The notes: generated from the letters alone by a model not told the origin. A stretch of 64,000 nucleotides of DNA from Temnopleurus reevesii (GCA_036244855.1 BQKZ01000639.1:81984-145983), one strand, 5' to 3'. Numbered from the stretch's first letter, positions 1-11,854 are shown. Made by a program: numbers and translations.

Positions 1-835
1 AAATACAATTGTATAAAAAATAATTGCATTCATTAAAATACAATTGTCGTTTCTTCAGGCCTTGAATATCGATTGCACTTTGTAAGAAAATAGGAAACAA
101 TTGATGTAGAATATAAAAAGTAAGTCGTAAAACAACTGATTTCTGTAATGACCAGATATTGAATTTTCACAACAGTCAGCAAAGCCTGGCCCGAATGCTT
201 ACTAATAAATGATTATGATCATTCCTATTGTGCCACCATTTGCCGTTTGTTGCGGAGAATTTTTTAAATGAAAATAATCACTAACATTGCCACAAATCCT
301 TAAAATGTCAACACACGTATCAAACATTTTAAGATCCTTAATTTTCATTCAAATACTGGTCCGAAATGCTACTTCCTGTGTTAGTGCTGGGAAATGAATA
401 TATTAATAACAAGAAATGCACTAGTTTGCTGAACCACTACTTGATTAATCTCAAACAAATTTAAATTACCTCTTGTTTTTCTTCTTCTCTCCTTGTTTAT
501 ATCTTAAACATTGAGTGAATTACATTTTCATAGGATACTACTTATCAATGATATGACAAAATGGTGTAAAAATGAATGAATAGAAATCTCTTGCATCAAG
601 ATCCCCCATTTCATTGGCCTTGGACAACTAAAACCCTGCAAAATCGCCCCTTCCTGCACCTTGCTTTACCTCGTGACGGCAGGCGTTGTATTCATCACAA
701 CACAAGTACAACCTGTATACATACACTGAAATTACATGTAGTACAGTACATACATTTTTGTAAATGTGTTTATGCTTACAGTGTAGTAATAACCAATTCA
801 TACTCATATCATACACTTGTCTGCCAGGGGCCTTT
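1..835. other. Intron (downstream side of DIP2), no feature seen
   Basis: AT-rich single-copy-looking sequence. The short open frames here have no splice context or recognisable motif. One TACATGTA palindrome is at 733. Confidence 0.5.
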
Positions 836-1453
836 AACATTAAAGAGGAACCAGCCTTTGGAATTATCGTGTTCCCATTCAATGAAGAAAAATCAGATGA
901 ACAAATTGCGAAAATTTGAGCAAAATCGGACAACCCATTCAAAAGTTATGAATTTTCAAAGTCACTGAGATATGCTATCCCTTCCGCTCATGGGGATCCG
1001 TGCGATCGGCAAATCCGAAGGAATCTGTGACGTCATGTCGGACAACTCCTCATTCACTCTGTACACAAAATTTCACATTTTCTCCTTTTTTCGGACAAGT
1101 CAACAAAATGTCAATTTTCGTTTGGGGTGTAGCATTTCTTAATTGATTTTGCATGTACTTTGAAAAGAATGATGTTGGAACCTCTCTCTAAATTTTACAT
1201 TAATAAATTTTTAAAAATCCTATGTACAAAGTGAATGAGGAGTTGTCCGACATGACGGCACAGATTCAGTTGGTGTTGCCGATCGCATGGATCCCCATGA
1301 GTGGCAGTGAGCGTCAATTCTCTGTGACTTTGAAAATTTATAACTTTTGAATGGGTTGTCCGATTTTGCTAAAATTGTCACAGTTTGTCCATCTGATATT
1401 TCTTCATTCAGTGAGAGTGCGCTAATTCCAGGGGTTGGTTCCCCTTTAACATT
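836..1453. mobile_element. Inverted-repeat MITE, TTAAAGGGGAAC family, complete copy
   Basis: The two ends are long imperfect inverted repeats of about 200 bp. The left arm runs from TTAAAGAGGAACC through a block containing CAAAATCGGACAACCCATTC and CTCATGGGGATCC. The right arm carries the reverse complement and ends GGTTCCCCTTTAA. There is no coding capacity. Related copies or halves are at 11452-11787, 24652-25180 and 61147-61530. I infer a non-autonomous DNA transposon. The superfamily is not known, although TTAA-type ends are present. Confidence 0.75.
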
Positions 1454-1715
1454 AATAAGATTGCGATCAATTGCAAATATTTAGTCTAGAATTTCACATT
1501 GACTTACGATTGATTGGAAATATTTATCCTAGGGGCCCAGGAGTCATTAGATATAGTAGAACACTCAACAATCTTGCATATATTTTTCATCATTTTTGTA
1601 CATATGCATAGCTGTTTGTTATGCTCATGATTCCAAGGTAGGGCAGCCATGCCATTTGTGCCCACTGAATACCCATTTTTAATAAATAGATAAAAGATAA
1701 ATAAATCACTCAATA

Positions 1716-1875
1716 ATGATAATAATAATAATAATAAAAATATTAATACGCAAAATTCATATGGCGTTGAAATCCCAAAAAAAGTTCAAAGCGCTTTACA
1801 ATAAATGAATAAATAAATACAATAAATAAATAAATAAGTAAATAAATAAATAAATAAATAGATAGATAAATAAAT
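1716..1875. repeat. AAT and AAAT microsatellites with a SINE-like 3' tail
   Basis: An (AAT)n run lies at 1716-1735 and an (AAAT)n/(AATA)n run at about 1803-1875. Between them is a segment with AAAGCGCTTTACAATAAAT, the kind of tail found at the 3' end of many invertebrate SINEs. No internal promoter boxes are visible. Confidence 0.5.
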
Positions 1876-1944
1876 TTAAAAAATGGATGTATAAACAAGC
1901 ATCCCAGAAAGCCAGGAAATTATCTTTTTTTTCCCTTTTTAAAA

Positions 1945-2075
1945 AAATTATTTATAGCAGCTTTTTCACAAAGACTTTTACAATAAAGTGCTGAAAACGT
2001 TTCCTCAATATTTTAAACTGTTTCTAGTAAAAAAAAAAATTATTCCCTGCATACTGGTGCATGACCAATTTTTAC
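1945..2075. repeat. Dispersed repeat family R230, partial copy
   Basis: The segment around TTTTTCACAAAGAC and GTTTCCTCAATATTTTAAAC matches segments at 13420-13600, 33365-33570 and 62228-62430. All share TTTAGCAACTTTTTCACA-like and GTTTCCTCAATG-like blocks followed by AAGTAAAATTATT. No terminal repeats or coding sequence are seen. Confidence 0.5.
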
Positions 2076-2379
2076 ACTTTCTTTATGATGTTCGATTGCT
2101 TCTTACTACATCTTGTCGAACTAAAATTTCTATACCTGGAGCTCAAACTTAGCTTTAATCCTCAACGACATAACTCTGTGTGTCATTTGATCCTCTCTAT
2201 TAAATACCTTTCACTTATGATGACCATGCATGCTCCATAGCTAGTGATGATGCTTCATCTCATCTCGCTCTGCCATAGAGCTCCAATACATGATGTTCCG
2301 CTTGTTCATATAAAGTTCAAATATATTTACATTGTAAGTACAAGATATTGCATTTGCTCGTACTTGCACGTAACTTCTT

Positions 2380-3560
2380 ATCCTGCTTGATTCTATATAG
2401 TTACAGCCGTCCCTATAGAGAGAAATTTGCTCCTCCCAAGTTCCAATCCATGGATAAATATTCTGCTTTTATCCAATGTAGCTTCAATACATACATATAT
2501 TACACTTGCTCCTACGAAAATCTGGTATTCTGCTTGATTCTATAGTTACAGCGTTCCGATATAAAGACAGAAATTTGTTTATTCCTACCGCGTTCCAATC
2601 TCTAGATATTCTATGTTTCCAATGTAGGTCCAATACATACAGATATTGTGCTTGCTCACTACGAAACCCTGTATTCCGCTGCTCCTGTAGTTGTAGCGCT
2701 AGAGAGTAATTTGTTAGCCCATTCCTACCGCGTTCCAATCTCTAGATATTCTATGTTTCCAATGTAGCTCCAATAAATACAGATATTGTGCTTGCTCACT
2801 ACGAAACCCTGTATTCTGCTGCTCCTGTAGTTGTAGCGCTAGAGAGTAATTTGTTAGCCCATTCCTACCGAGTTCCAATCTCTAGATATTCTATGTTTCC
2901 AATGTAGCTCCAATACATAAAGATATTACGCTTGCTCACTACGAAACCCTGTATTCTGCTGCTCCTGTAGTTGTAGCGCTAGAGAGTAATTTGTTAGCCC
3001 ATTCCTACTGAGTTCCAATCTATAAATATTCAGATTTTCCAATGTAGCTCCAATACATACAGATATTGTGCTTGTTCCTAGTATTAAAAAAGGAGACTCT
3101 TATTGTTTTGAAAGAACTCTGCTGCATACAGTTTCGATATTCCAGTTGCTCCTAGATTTTCACAACACAGATATTCTGCTCTTTCCTATAGAGCTCCGCC
3201 GCAGATAAATATTCCGCTTAGTACTACACAGTTTCATTACACAGGTAATCTGATATTTCCTAGTATATTGAAAAGTTCAGGTTGTTCCTAAATAGCTCCA
3301 ATATAGAGGTTTCACTTGCTTCACAAGAGTTCCAGTAGCTGGTCTGCTTGTCTAAACAGAGCTCCGATATACGTAGATATTCTGTGGGTGTTTTTTTAAC
3401 AGCCTTCCAATGCATACACACCTATAGATATTCTGCTTGCTATGACAGAGCTCCAATACATAGATAAGTTGGTCATTCCTCCATAAATCCAATACAAAAG
3501 AATTTTTTTTGGCTACTCCTGAAGAGATCTAATAGAGATGTTCTCCCCTTTGTTCCTGTA
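2380..3560. repeat. 140-bp tandem array with degenerate flanks
   Basis: The marker GTTCCAATCTCTAGATATTC recurs at about 2591, 2731 and 2871, and in diverged form at 3011: exactly 140 bp apart each time. The middle copies are nearly identical. Each unit contains two related sub-blocks built around GCTCCAATACATA and GATATTCTGCTTG. Degenerate copies of these continue on both sides to about 2280 and 3560, which suggests an old short-period repeat that later expanded as a 140-bp unit. The small open frames in the array are repeat artefacts. Confidence 0.85.
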
Positions 3561-4882
3561 ATTCTTATATGGAGTATTCCTGCTACACAATACTATATCC
3601 AGAGCACTGTACCTCTAGTATCCGTGACAACATGATGATCCTGTGCGGGAAGAGCGCACGGCCCACGTTGAAACAGGAAGCAGACTACGAGGCAAGCAAT
3701 CCTAAGGAGGCTCCTCGGAACATTGTTAAAGACATGGGAAGAATCATTCAGTCCCACCTCATCAAATCCATGTCTTGCTTTTGATATCCTAACGGTGAAC
3801 AACTTCCTCCTCTCAAAATCAAATTATCCTGAAGTTTAAAACAATCGTAAACACAGTTGTAGAAGAGTTCCCTAGCTCGGATGTAGCGAATCAAGAAGAA
3901 CGGGCTTCCTCGTATCTTTTCTCTTCTTTGACCGACCGACTGGCGCTCTTTATCATATCTTCATAACAACAATCTCTCTATGTTACCTAGTATGAGGACA
4001 CAAAACAGTCCATGCCCTACTCGAAAGATTGCTCACTCTGTAAAACGCACCCTGATGACCGTTCTCAGCAAGTGAAGAAGAGCGATTGTCCTTGTATCTT
4101 TGCATGCACAGGTTGCTGGATTTCTGAATCAGATGTAGGCCAATGCTAAAATGGTCGAGGAAATTACCAATTTCTGCTAAAAAAGTTCAGCGCCATTTAT
4201 CATATTTCAACAGAAAATAACAACAACAAGTATGCACACTATACAGACAATATTTTGAACTAATCTGATGATTTCCTGTGCCTTTATCAGACAAAACTTG
4301 AATAATTTGTATGTTACAGAGAAGTTCATAAAACAAATTATTTCAACTCATAAATGTACTATCTGTGTGAGGTTATGCACAATCTCATAACGTACAATAT
4401 GAGATGTTATGTTGATCAAGATCTTGCAAATTCCTATGAACATACATTTATTTCTTGTTTGACTGTCATACAATAACAAATCCTTTGAAAATGGCATGGT
4501 GCATCCATTTCTATCTTTTTTCTTAATTTTTTGAAGTTCACATAGAGCGTGCAATTACACTTTTAGGCAGCACATTTAACAATGGAATAATTCTCAAAGC
4601 TTTTTTGGGCCTACTCTGCCTTTTAATCCTTGCTTTCAACAAATTATAAAATAAACTTAACACGAGATGCAAATTTCCTCTCCTCACACATGGAGAGATA
4701 ACATGCAGTTGTTAAAATATTCACAACTTTAAATGGATGTTCGACGAAAGTATAAAATGAGTCATGCTCACTGTAATTGGAACAAAAATCCTTTGTTCCT
4801 TCTCGAACAAACTCAAAAGGGGGTCGGGAAAATACCGGGGGAGATCCTGAAACACAAACGAAAGGAAGTCACGATCACTCAC
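3561..4882. other. DIP2 intron, left of the PPDVT exon
   Basis: No DIP2-like coding sequence was found here. A slightly GC-richer patch (about 3640-3790) is open on both strands but has no recognisable domain or convincing splice pair. Confidence 0.45.
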
Positions 4883-4978
4883 CTGAGTCGTCTCCATGTT
4901 TGCTCGTTCCCTGAACGTACGCGATGTGACCCGAACTCGCCGTCACGTCGGGCGGCGGCTGCACAGCGCCACCAGACC
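4883..4978 (-). CDS. DIP2: DIP2 coding exon with the PPDVT block
   Basis: The minus-strand acceptor is TTCACGCTTAG and the donor GTGAGT. The 96-nt exon is phase 1 at both ends. With the T left by the previous exon it reads WSGGAVQPPPDVTASS, then GHIAYVQGTSKHGDDS. The PPDVT core matches SAPPDVTT, a short conserved block in DIP2 linkers ahead of the TADGVPV...IQQLLNTL segment and the first AMP-binding domain. That later segment is not recognisable between 1 and 4882, so the gene continues beyond the left edge. GC content is clearly above the surrounding intron. An overlapping plus-strand open frame (4733-5062) is a shadow of this exon. Confidence 0.9.
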
Positions 4979-7312
4979 CTAAGCGTGAAGAAAATCAGAG
5001 AGGGAGGTGATGATAGGGAGTCGATTCTCACACAAGAGAGGAAGAATTTGAAAAGTGGATGATTTCGAGGCTCGACCCTCCAGGGTTTCTCAACTGACTC
5101 CTGACTAAAGTTACTACACAGATATAATTACACAAAGGAATGCTTCTATCCAAGAGCAATTAAATACGGACTTTGTTACGGCCAAAGACGGAGAGGTCTA
5201 CATGATATGGTAGACGATGAAATTCCCGCTGACTAGACTCCAACTAATTGTCAATGATCTCATTCATATGCAATATGGTTGTTGTAACTTAGCCCCGCGG
5301 TATTCTTCAGTCATCGTTTGGTGGAGCACAAGACAGATGCGAGGGAGGGGGAAAGATCAGTCTAATCTTCATACTTCCAAAAATATTCATTCCCAGCCTT
5401 CATGAGTTTGTGAGTCTTAAAATGGATTGTAATTAAAGAAATCACTTTGGGAAGGAGGGGAAATCTGAAAAAGCTGAATTTTGACCGAATATATGGGTTG
5501 CGTTCGCATACAGGAAATTTCCAAGGTCATATTAAAAGGGTATCTGCGACACTTTGAGAGTATTAGTGGGTGTGCTATGAAGCGCATTAGACCCAGAGGC
5601 TTCCAGGGAGGAAAAGATAATTTGTGAAAGACAAGACATAATGCATTCCCTAGTCTGTCTGTCTGTCGAATGTTCCAAGAGAATGCTCTACTTTTAAAGA
5701 AAATAGAAACAAAGAGCCCACATGAAATAATCCATAATAGCCCACTAATTATAAGTATGGTTTATTTTTGTAGATTATTTAAAATTGAGCAGATGTGTTA
5801 ATTCAAGAGGAAAGAAATTGAATTAAGAATAATTTTCACATGAGAAAAAGTATGATAACAAGTACAATACACTGTTTCTCATAAGAAAATGTCTGGTTCA
5901 GTTGTATGGTGTTTCACATTTTATTCTTAATTTTTTCCTCCTGCATATTCTGGAAGGTTGATAATTCTGAATCATGCAGAAGATCTTGAAACGAAGGTAC
6001 AAGATAGAACGGTGAATCATATCACCCTACATCATATCACCCTAAATTGATAAAACAAATCAAAAGATATTCATTTGATTTGGGGGATGCATGAATACAC
6101 AACTTTCAAAGCCTTTAATACTTTCAAGGACAATTTTCATCGACAAACACGTTTCTTGCGGCAAATTCCAATGAAAAACTTTAGATTTACTCCTCAAAGT
6201 ATGAGACAGAATGGCTCTTCAATTTTTGAAGTATTTCAGCAATGTCAGGAATCATTGAACACAGGTCATTACATTACACTGTGGTTTTAAGGGTGTGTGT
6301 AATATGTCACATTACATTTTAAAGGCAGAAAGTTGTTTTTGTAAGATTTGATAACCCAAGACCCAGTGTTATTGGGCTCGTTATGGACTCATATCACAAG
6401 ATTTAAAGCTGGAAAATGTATAACAACCATTTTTTTCATAGCTTGTTGACTCTTTGTGAAAGTTAACTACAATATGAAAACATATTTAGCACCATAAATT
6501 TGATTACATTTCATTGATTGTTAGCAATATAATCTTTTTTTGAGGTATCCAAATATCTTATATTTCTATGGTACTCAAATTTTCTTATATTCCATACTTG
6601 TGATGGGGGTTCTATGCTCAATAGGGGGAAAATATAGAATTTTTAAGATACCTAGTACTTTTTATAAGAATGAGAGACACTTAGGAGTAAAATCTAGACA
6701 AATTCAATGCAATTAATAGGAGGAATAAGCCTCATCAAATTCATTTCTTTCATATGGTAAAAATCCATTTTTTTTCTAAAAAATTCCACAGTTTTATGAT
6801 TTCTCAATGAATTTGGGAGTGGTGATTCTTGCAAATGCCTTTTCAGAACCTTCCATGGCAGGGGAGAGTGTAAAAGAACTTTTCACCATTGAGGGCTTTT
6901 GAAAATGGTACAAACCCTTGATTATGTTCAGTGCATTCAGCACCCCTAAAAACAGTCTGATAAAAAGAGAGACAGACTTCTCACTTTAAATTTCCGGATT
7001 AATGCCCCTATCGCAAATAAGACTGCCACATTACTTGGAAAGGCATTCATCACATGCCATCTTCATGTAATTTGACAGTTCAGTGAACAAGAAAAGTTTT
7101 ACAAGACGCTGGAATGTGTTGTTTGATAACAAACTCAGGGAATAATGGAATTTAAGAGATAACCGAAAGGTCAGGCCGTGATAATCTCTTGGAAAGAATA
7201 AACAATCATTATTACTGTGAAAATAACATGACAAGATATGGATTTATAAAATACATTGTGGAAATTGCTTATGGGACGAACCCAACTTTATATCAACTGC
7301 CCTAGTCTAGTT
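4979..7312. other. DIP2 intron (between the linker exon and the PPDVT exon), left part
   Basis: AT-rich and non-coding as far as can be seen. It holds a few short direct repeats (for example CATATCACCCTA twice near 6018-6045). The short open frames lack support. Confidence 0.45.
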
Positions 7313-7556
7313 GAGGACTTTGTGGTCTGATAGCACCGGTCTCGGTACATCTGCTGTAGTTCTGAACATACAGGGATTTCACACAATACTCAACCGTGCA
7401 GAATCTGCTATGTGCAAGGAAATTCCCTATATATGTGGAAGTCGCAATTCTTGGAGTATAGCAAATTCCAGTGAGTTGAATGCTGTGTGTAGTCCCCAAT
7501 GTTCAGGGCTATGGCAAATAAGCTGAGACAGGTACTATCAGACCACATAGTCCTCA
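7313..7556. mobile_element. Short inverted-repeat MITE
   Basis: The ends AGTTGAGGACTTTGTGGTCT and AGACCACATAGTCCTCAACT are inverted repeats. The pairing continues inward over most of the 244 bp, so the whole element can fold as a hairpin. GCCCTAG lies shortly outside both ends. There is no coding capacity. It sits in the DIP2 intron close to the 7858 exon. Confidence 0.75.
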
Positions 7557-7857
7557 ACTGCACTACATATGCCCTAGCATTGTGTAACATGTAACTCTGC
7601 CTTGGGCCAATGAAAATCTGTTTGAATTGAAATGACTTGCAGGCCTGGACTTGATAGAAAAAAATACCATTGACAAAAGCACGGTTCACTGTCCAAGTTT
7701 TTGGGGTAATAAAAAAAGCACATACAACCCAATTTTCTAAGCTTTGTCCATGTTCATCTTGGCATTCCTGTTGACACCAATAGAACAACTTACATTGATA
7801 AGCTTTGCAATGCAAATGTTTCCAATCAGAATGAAGTAGATAAACCTGACAACTTAC

Positions 7858-8070
7858 AGCTGCTCGCTATATCCAGCCCCCTGGCTCCAGGCACGGCTCC
7901 CCGCCCTGCACTGACATGTCCATTGGCCGGCTGAAGCCTGTGATAGTGAGGGTTGAGGCCCGGCTCCCCGCTACCCACGTAGTGAAAGCTGGAGGACCCC
8001 GCCCCGATGTCGTGGGTGTGGTGGGAGGATGAGGAGGAGGAGATGGAGTCATCATCATCCGTCTCCGATT
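7858..8070 (-). CDS. DIP2: DIP2 coding exon, acidic/serine-rich linker
   Basis: The minus-strand acceptor is ATCTTTAG and the donor GTAAGT. The 213-nt exon is phase 1 at both ends. After the split Glu codon it reads SETDDDDSISSSSSS, then HHTHDIGAGSSSFHYVGSGE, PGLNPHYHRLQPANGHVSAG and RGAVPGARGLDIASS. Vertebrate DIP2 has TPPDTSSASEDEGS at the same place, an acidic and serine-rich start to a poorly conserved linker, so position and composition agree while the rest is lineage-specific. The acidic-serine run resembles casein-kinase-2 targets, which is inference only. A partial copy of the first quarter of this exon, with its acceptor, lies 198 bp upstream in the intron. Confidence 0.92.
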
Positions 8071-8211
8071 CTAAAGATGGTAGGAAGGATGTTGGCGTTA
8101 TTAGTACATAATTAGACCAAAGTTTGCTCCACAGAATATAACAGACCTGCCACACATTTCAGAATGAAAAAGAGGAATGATTCTACTAAAAAGGGAAAAA
8201 GATGATATTAC

Positions 8212-8268
8212 GGAAGTGTTGGGAGGATGAGGAGGAGGAAATGGAGTCATCATCATCCATCCCTGATT
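8212..8268 (-). pseudogene. Partial duplicate of the DIP2 acidic/Ser-rich exon, with splice sites kept
   Basis: About 100 bp here (8215-8316) repeats the acceptor region and first part of the exon at 7858-8070 at an offset of 198 bp. On the minus strand the copy has an acceptor CTTAAG, then 57 nt that read (E)SGMDDDDSISSSSSSQHF plus one base, and then GTAATA. Thus it could be a phase 1-1 mini-exon of 18 full codons that would keep the DIP2 frame. The copied part ends inside the exon, so the donor-like GTAATA is not the original donor and is weak. It may be a dead fragment or an alternatively used mini-exon; nothing in the sequence decides this. Confidence 0.5.
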
Positions 8269-8896
8269 CTTAAGATGGAGGAAAAGGATGGCAGGTCATC
8301 ATTAGGGTACAATTTCAGGGACATCGCATAATATTCAATAAATAAGAAACGGTATTGAAAATAACGAAATGGTTTAACTACGTAATTTCTCACGAGATAG
8401 ACCATTCTAGCAAAATCTTTGTGCTCAGTCAGTTAATCATGAGAGAAACAGTGTATTTCCATATGTAACAGCACATCTCATTTATATTCTGGCAACTTGC
8501 AAACGCTGTTATTGAGACAATTTACTCTACAGAGAATGAAAAAAAGTAAAACTGTCTCAAACTATCTGCCTATCTAAAGTGGTGGCCTGTCTATAGCGTC
8601 CATTTGGACTAAAAATGTGTGCTTTAAAACCAAAGAAGGCCATTTGTTTACTACAGAAACTGTGATTATTTATCTTCGGTGGCAATTTGCTCGACCACAG
8701 AAAAACACGATTATTTCATATTTATAGATGTTATGGAAGTTTCAATGGCTACATCCCAGGTAGAATTTCTCAAAATATTTCTAACACAAGAATTCAAAAC
8801 ACAGTAATGATTTGATAAGTAAATTCCTTATTCTCGGAAACAATAAATTGATGCTTCCATAAACGAAAACAAAACTCCAAACCAAAGTTCACTGAC

Positions 8897-9013
8897 CTGG
8901 CGGTGTTTCTATGGCAACGACGTTGGCATGCAGCGAATGTCTCTTGGAGGGCAGGGGCATCTGGAGGTCGTTGTGTTTGGCGAGGGCCGCTTTAACCGCC
9001 TCCTCCCGAATGT
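8897..9013 (-). CDS. DIP2: DIP2 coding exon with the EAVKAALAKH block
   Basis: The minus-strand acceptor is CGCGCAG and the donor GTCAGT. The 117-nt exon is phase 1 at both ends. It reads IREEAVKAALAKHNDLQMPL, then PSKRHSLHANVVAIETPP. This is the most diagnostic stretch in the window: DIP2 proteins have EAVQAALAKHK, then MPxPSKRRS and a short spacer ending TPPD. The match fixes both gene identity and strand. It lies at the end of the N-terminal conserved region, before the low-complexity linker. It is separated from the upstream exon by 2.84 kb and from the downstream exon by 826 bp. The last base G joins AA of the next exon to encode Glu. Confidence 0.96.
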
Positions 9014-9212
9014 CTGCGCGTGTCGTACAGGAAGAAGGGAGAGAAAACAACAATCACGGTTTATTAAGTAACAAACGGGTTTAATCTGCCAAGTCCTAAT
9101 CGAATCATGAAGTTAAATCGTTCTAATTACTATGCAAATTTAGATTGACGCGCCCAACAGGGTGATGATTAATGAACCCTTTACCTTCCAACACTTGGAT
9201 GGAATCTTTGAC

Positions 9213-9254
9213 TCTTGACCCCATTAACCTTGACCCCATTAACCTTGACCCCAT
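9213..9254. repeat. 15-bp minisatellite, 2.7 copies
   Basis: The unit CTTGACCCCATTAAC is repeated head to tail and ends with a partial unit. It is short and intronic. Confidence 0.8.
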
Positions 9255-9659
9255 TCTTTCATTAAACATGAGCTTCTGGATGAGTTTACATTGTAACTCC
9301 ATGTATGACAAGTTCCCCAGAAATTGTTCTTGGGCAAGTTTTGGTATTAAAGTAGACTGGCATAGAACTTAAAAATGTGCGTAAATTAGGAAAATTATAC
9401 CTCATTAAATCAAGGAAGTACTATAGAATCCATTAAAATTTTGAAATGCAAGAAAAAACGCACTTATATACACTGCTGCGAGAATGAACCACCGTAAAAA
9501 TTCATTTTGACCCCCCGCGGAGAAAATACGTCATTGTATTGCATGCTACTTTTCAGAGCCCGGATGCGCGACGTCTGCTGAGCATGCAAAGCTCAATTTT
9601 GCACACGTATCCTATGCATGTAGCTACATCGAACGCTTTCTCATATCCAGCTCTATCAA

Positions 9660-10480
9660 TTGCATCGTGAAAGTACAAAATGGCAGAGAATGATTTTGAA
9701 GACCTCATATTGTTATGGAATGAGGTTCGGAGGAAGAACAGTATGAGCCTAGTACTGACACGGACAGCGAGATTAATCATGGCAAAATCGGGGAATATGA
9801 TGAAAATGCAGAGGAAAGCGACGACGATGCAACTGTTCATCAATGCCATACCAAGAAAAGCCTAGACCCGCATAGAAATTTAAAAGATGCAAAAACCAAT
9901 CATATTATACCTCATTAAATGGGGGAAGAGTCCTAGATTCCATCTTAAGCATTCCTAAATTCCATACATAAATTCACAAAGGCGACAGGGCACTTTGAAA
10001 GACACATATTTAGTTGTTTAAAGTCAAGTGATGGGGACGTTCGTCCTTCTCACTAAGCGATGTGACGTATTGATCAGCATTTCACTGCACAGCGGTTTGC
10101 ATTCAGTTAGTGCAATACAACACACCCAAGCAGACAGTTCTTCTGACAAAATGATCCACAATTCTTCAAGCCAAAACACCAAGGATATGATTTTGGAATG
10201 TAGTTCAATTTCGGACGATAACTGTGAAGATTCTTACATTGGCAGCGATATAGATCTTGAGCAAAATCATAGAATACCGCAGCTGATTTTATACGGAGCG
10301 GAGCGCACGAGCAGCTGCCACGAGCCTTCTTCGATAAAACCACCCGGCCAGGGACCCCAGCACACCGGGGTCTGCGGGGTGTGGATCGGCCGGGAGAGAG
10401 TGATGAAATACTGCGACTGGCATTTTCTTTTTCAAAGTACATCTGAATGTGAAGGAATTGTTATACAAGTAAAATAGTTT
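9660..10480 (+). pseudogene. Possible decayed coding sequence (acidic ORF fragments)
   Basis: Two plus-strand segments look more protein-like than their surroundings. Around 9745-9890 one frame reads EPSTDTDSEINHGKIGEYDE then NAEESDDDATV, typical of acidic N-terminal regions. A second open frame (10028-10477, 149 codons) contains SSISDDNCEDSYIGSDIDLE and a GC-rich Pro/Gly part near 10300-10400. The frames do not join without shifts, no domain is recognisable, and no good splice sites are clear. It could be the remains of a transposon gene or chance. The patch is GC-richer than the intron around it. Confidence 0.25.
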
Positions 10481-11163
10481 GAATGTCTCTGAATCAGGAA
10501 AAGGGTAGCTTATTCATTACTTGCATGAACTAAAGAGAATTGAACAGCTTTGAAAATGTTTACCTGACTTTGAGTTCATTTTGCCAGTGCGCGCGGAAAA
10601 CATGAATAGTGACCCTGCGTCTGACTGCTAGATTAATATAAGTTGTTGTTTTTAGCAAAATGTTTCACCGCGTTCATTAATAGACGAATAGTAATCATGG
10701 TACTTTAATTAGTGATGATTCAGTCCTAGTTCAATATTAAATCTAATATACCTGAATTGAGATTCACTCAATTGATAGTTCGCGTTCACATAGTCATAAA
10801 CGCAACTGGATCTGCTCAACAGGATGGTAATCACACATTGCAATGTGTACGGCTAGTTTTCTGATGATCAAAAAAGGGGGAAAACGTTTTATCTGTCAAA
10901 GATAATTTCCATTTAAAAACAGAATATCACAGAGCTCGGATTTTACTAAACTTTTCTGATTATTGGGGTGGAACAAGCAAAGAATATGCAAGATTTAATA
11001 CACAACAAGTCCAACAAGTCCATATGGCTGCGGTACACGCAGCTAGCTAATGCAATACGATGACGTCACGATCACGGCATTTCTCCAATTGGCTCGTTGG
11101 TAGCTGCAGCGGGGCAGCACTTTCAACGAGAGATGGCGCCATTCTATGCGGGAATACTTTAAC

Positions 11164-11182
11164 AGTAGTAGTAGTAGTAGTA
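11164..11182. repeat. Trinucleotide (AGT/TAG) microsatellite
   Basis: About six repeats of AGT in the intron between the two DIP2 exons. Confidence 0.8.
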
Positions 11183-11451
11183 TCAAAGATTTGACCTCTC
11201 TGTTTTTGGTAATTTAGCATAGTGATGGTTTTCAGCAACTAGTGCTGCTGCAAGAAATTGAGTTGTTTGGAAAGGATGTGGGTTTCTTAATAATCATCAG
11301 AAACCACTACGATTACTGAAACCCTGTATTGCAGAATGGCTGAAATTGTTTAGAACCAGTTCTCAGGATGAATTTTTATGTTATACTCCTCAAATTTCTC
11401 CAAGTTACGAACGACTTGAAGGGGGATGGAGATAAATGCAATGACAACAGA

Positions 11452-11787
11452 AATGACGGCCAACATTGAGAACTCTCGATTCATTTTGTACAAAGAATTT
11501 CACGTTTTCTCCTTTTTGTAGAAAAGTAGAGAAGATGTCACTTTTTTTATTCATGTATAATCTGGACACATTGATTCTTTATGCATTTCAAGGAACAAAA
11601 TCTGGTAGCAATTCTGTATCTTTAGGTGGTCAAGTCAAGAAGCCCATTAGAGGTATAAATCAAAACTCTGAAAATCCATAACTTTTGAACAGATCATCCG
11701 AATTTGCTCGAACTTTCAATGTTTGTTCATCTTATTTCTCTTTATTCACTGAGACTACATCAATTTCTTGGTGAAGTTCTCCTTTAA
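11452..11787. mobile_element. TTAAAGGGGAAC-family MITE, left arm truncated
   Basis: The right arm contains the family blocks AAAATCCATAACTTTTGAAC and GGTGAAGTTCTCCTTTAA. The left arm is cut and starts near GGCCAACATTGAGAACTCTC. It ends only about 70 bp from the DIP2 exon at 11855-11950, so this insertion flanks a splice donor. Confidence 0.6.
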
Positions 11788-11854
11788 TTTCCCAGGGTTT
11801 CACGCTTTTCTTTCACTCAATCCAGTTGCACTTTCAATGAGATACGAAACTGAC

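Noticed and set aside
2450..3150. CRISPR-like array
   Set aside because: Units are 140 bp and fully repetitive with no short repeat/unique spacer pattern, and the DNA is eukaryotic.
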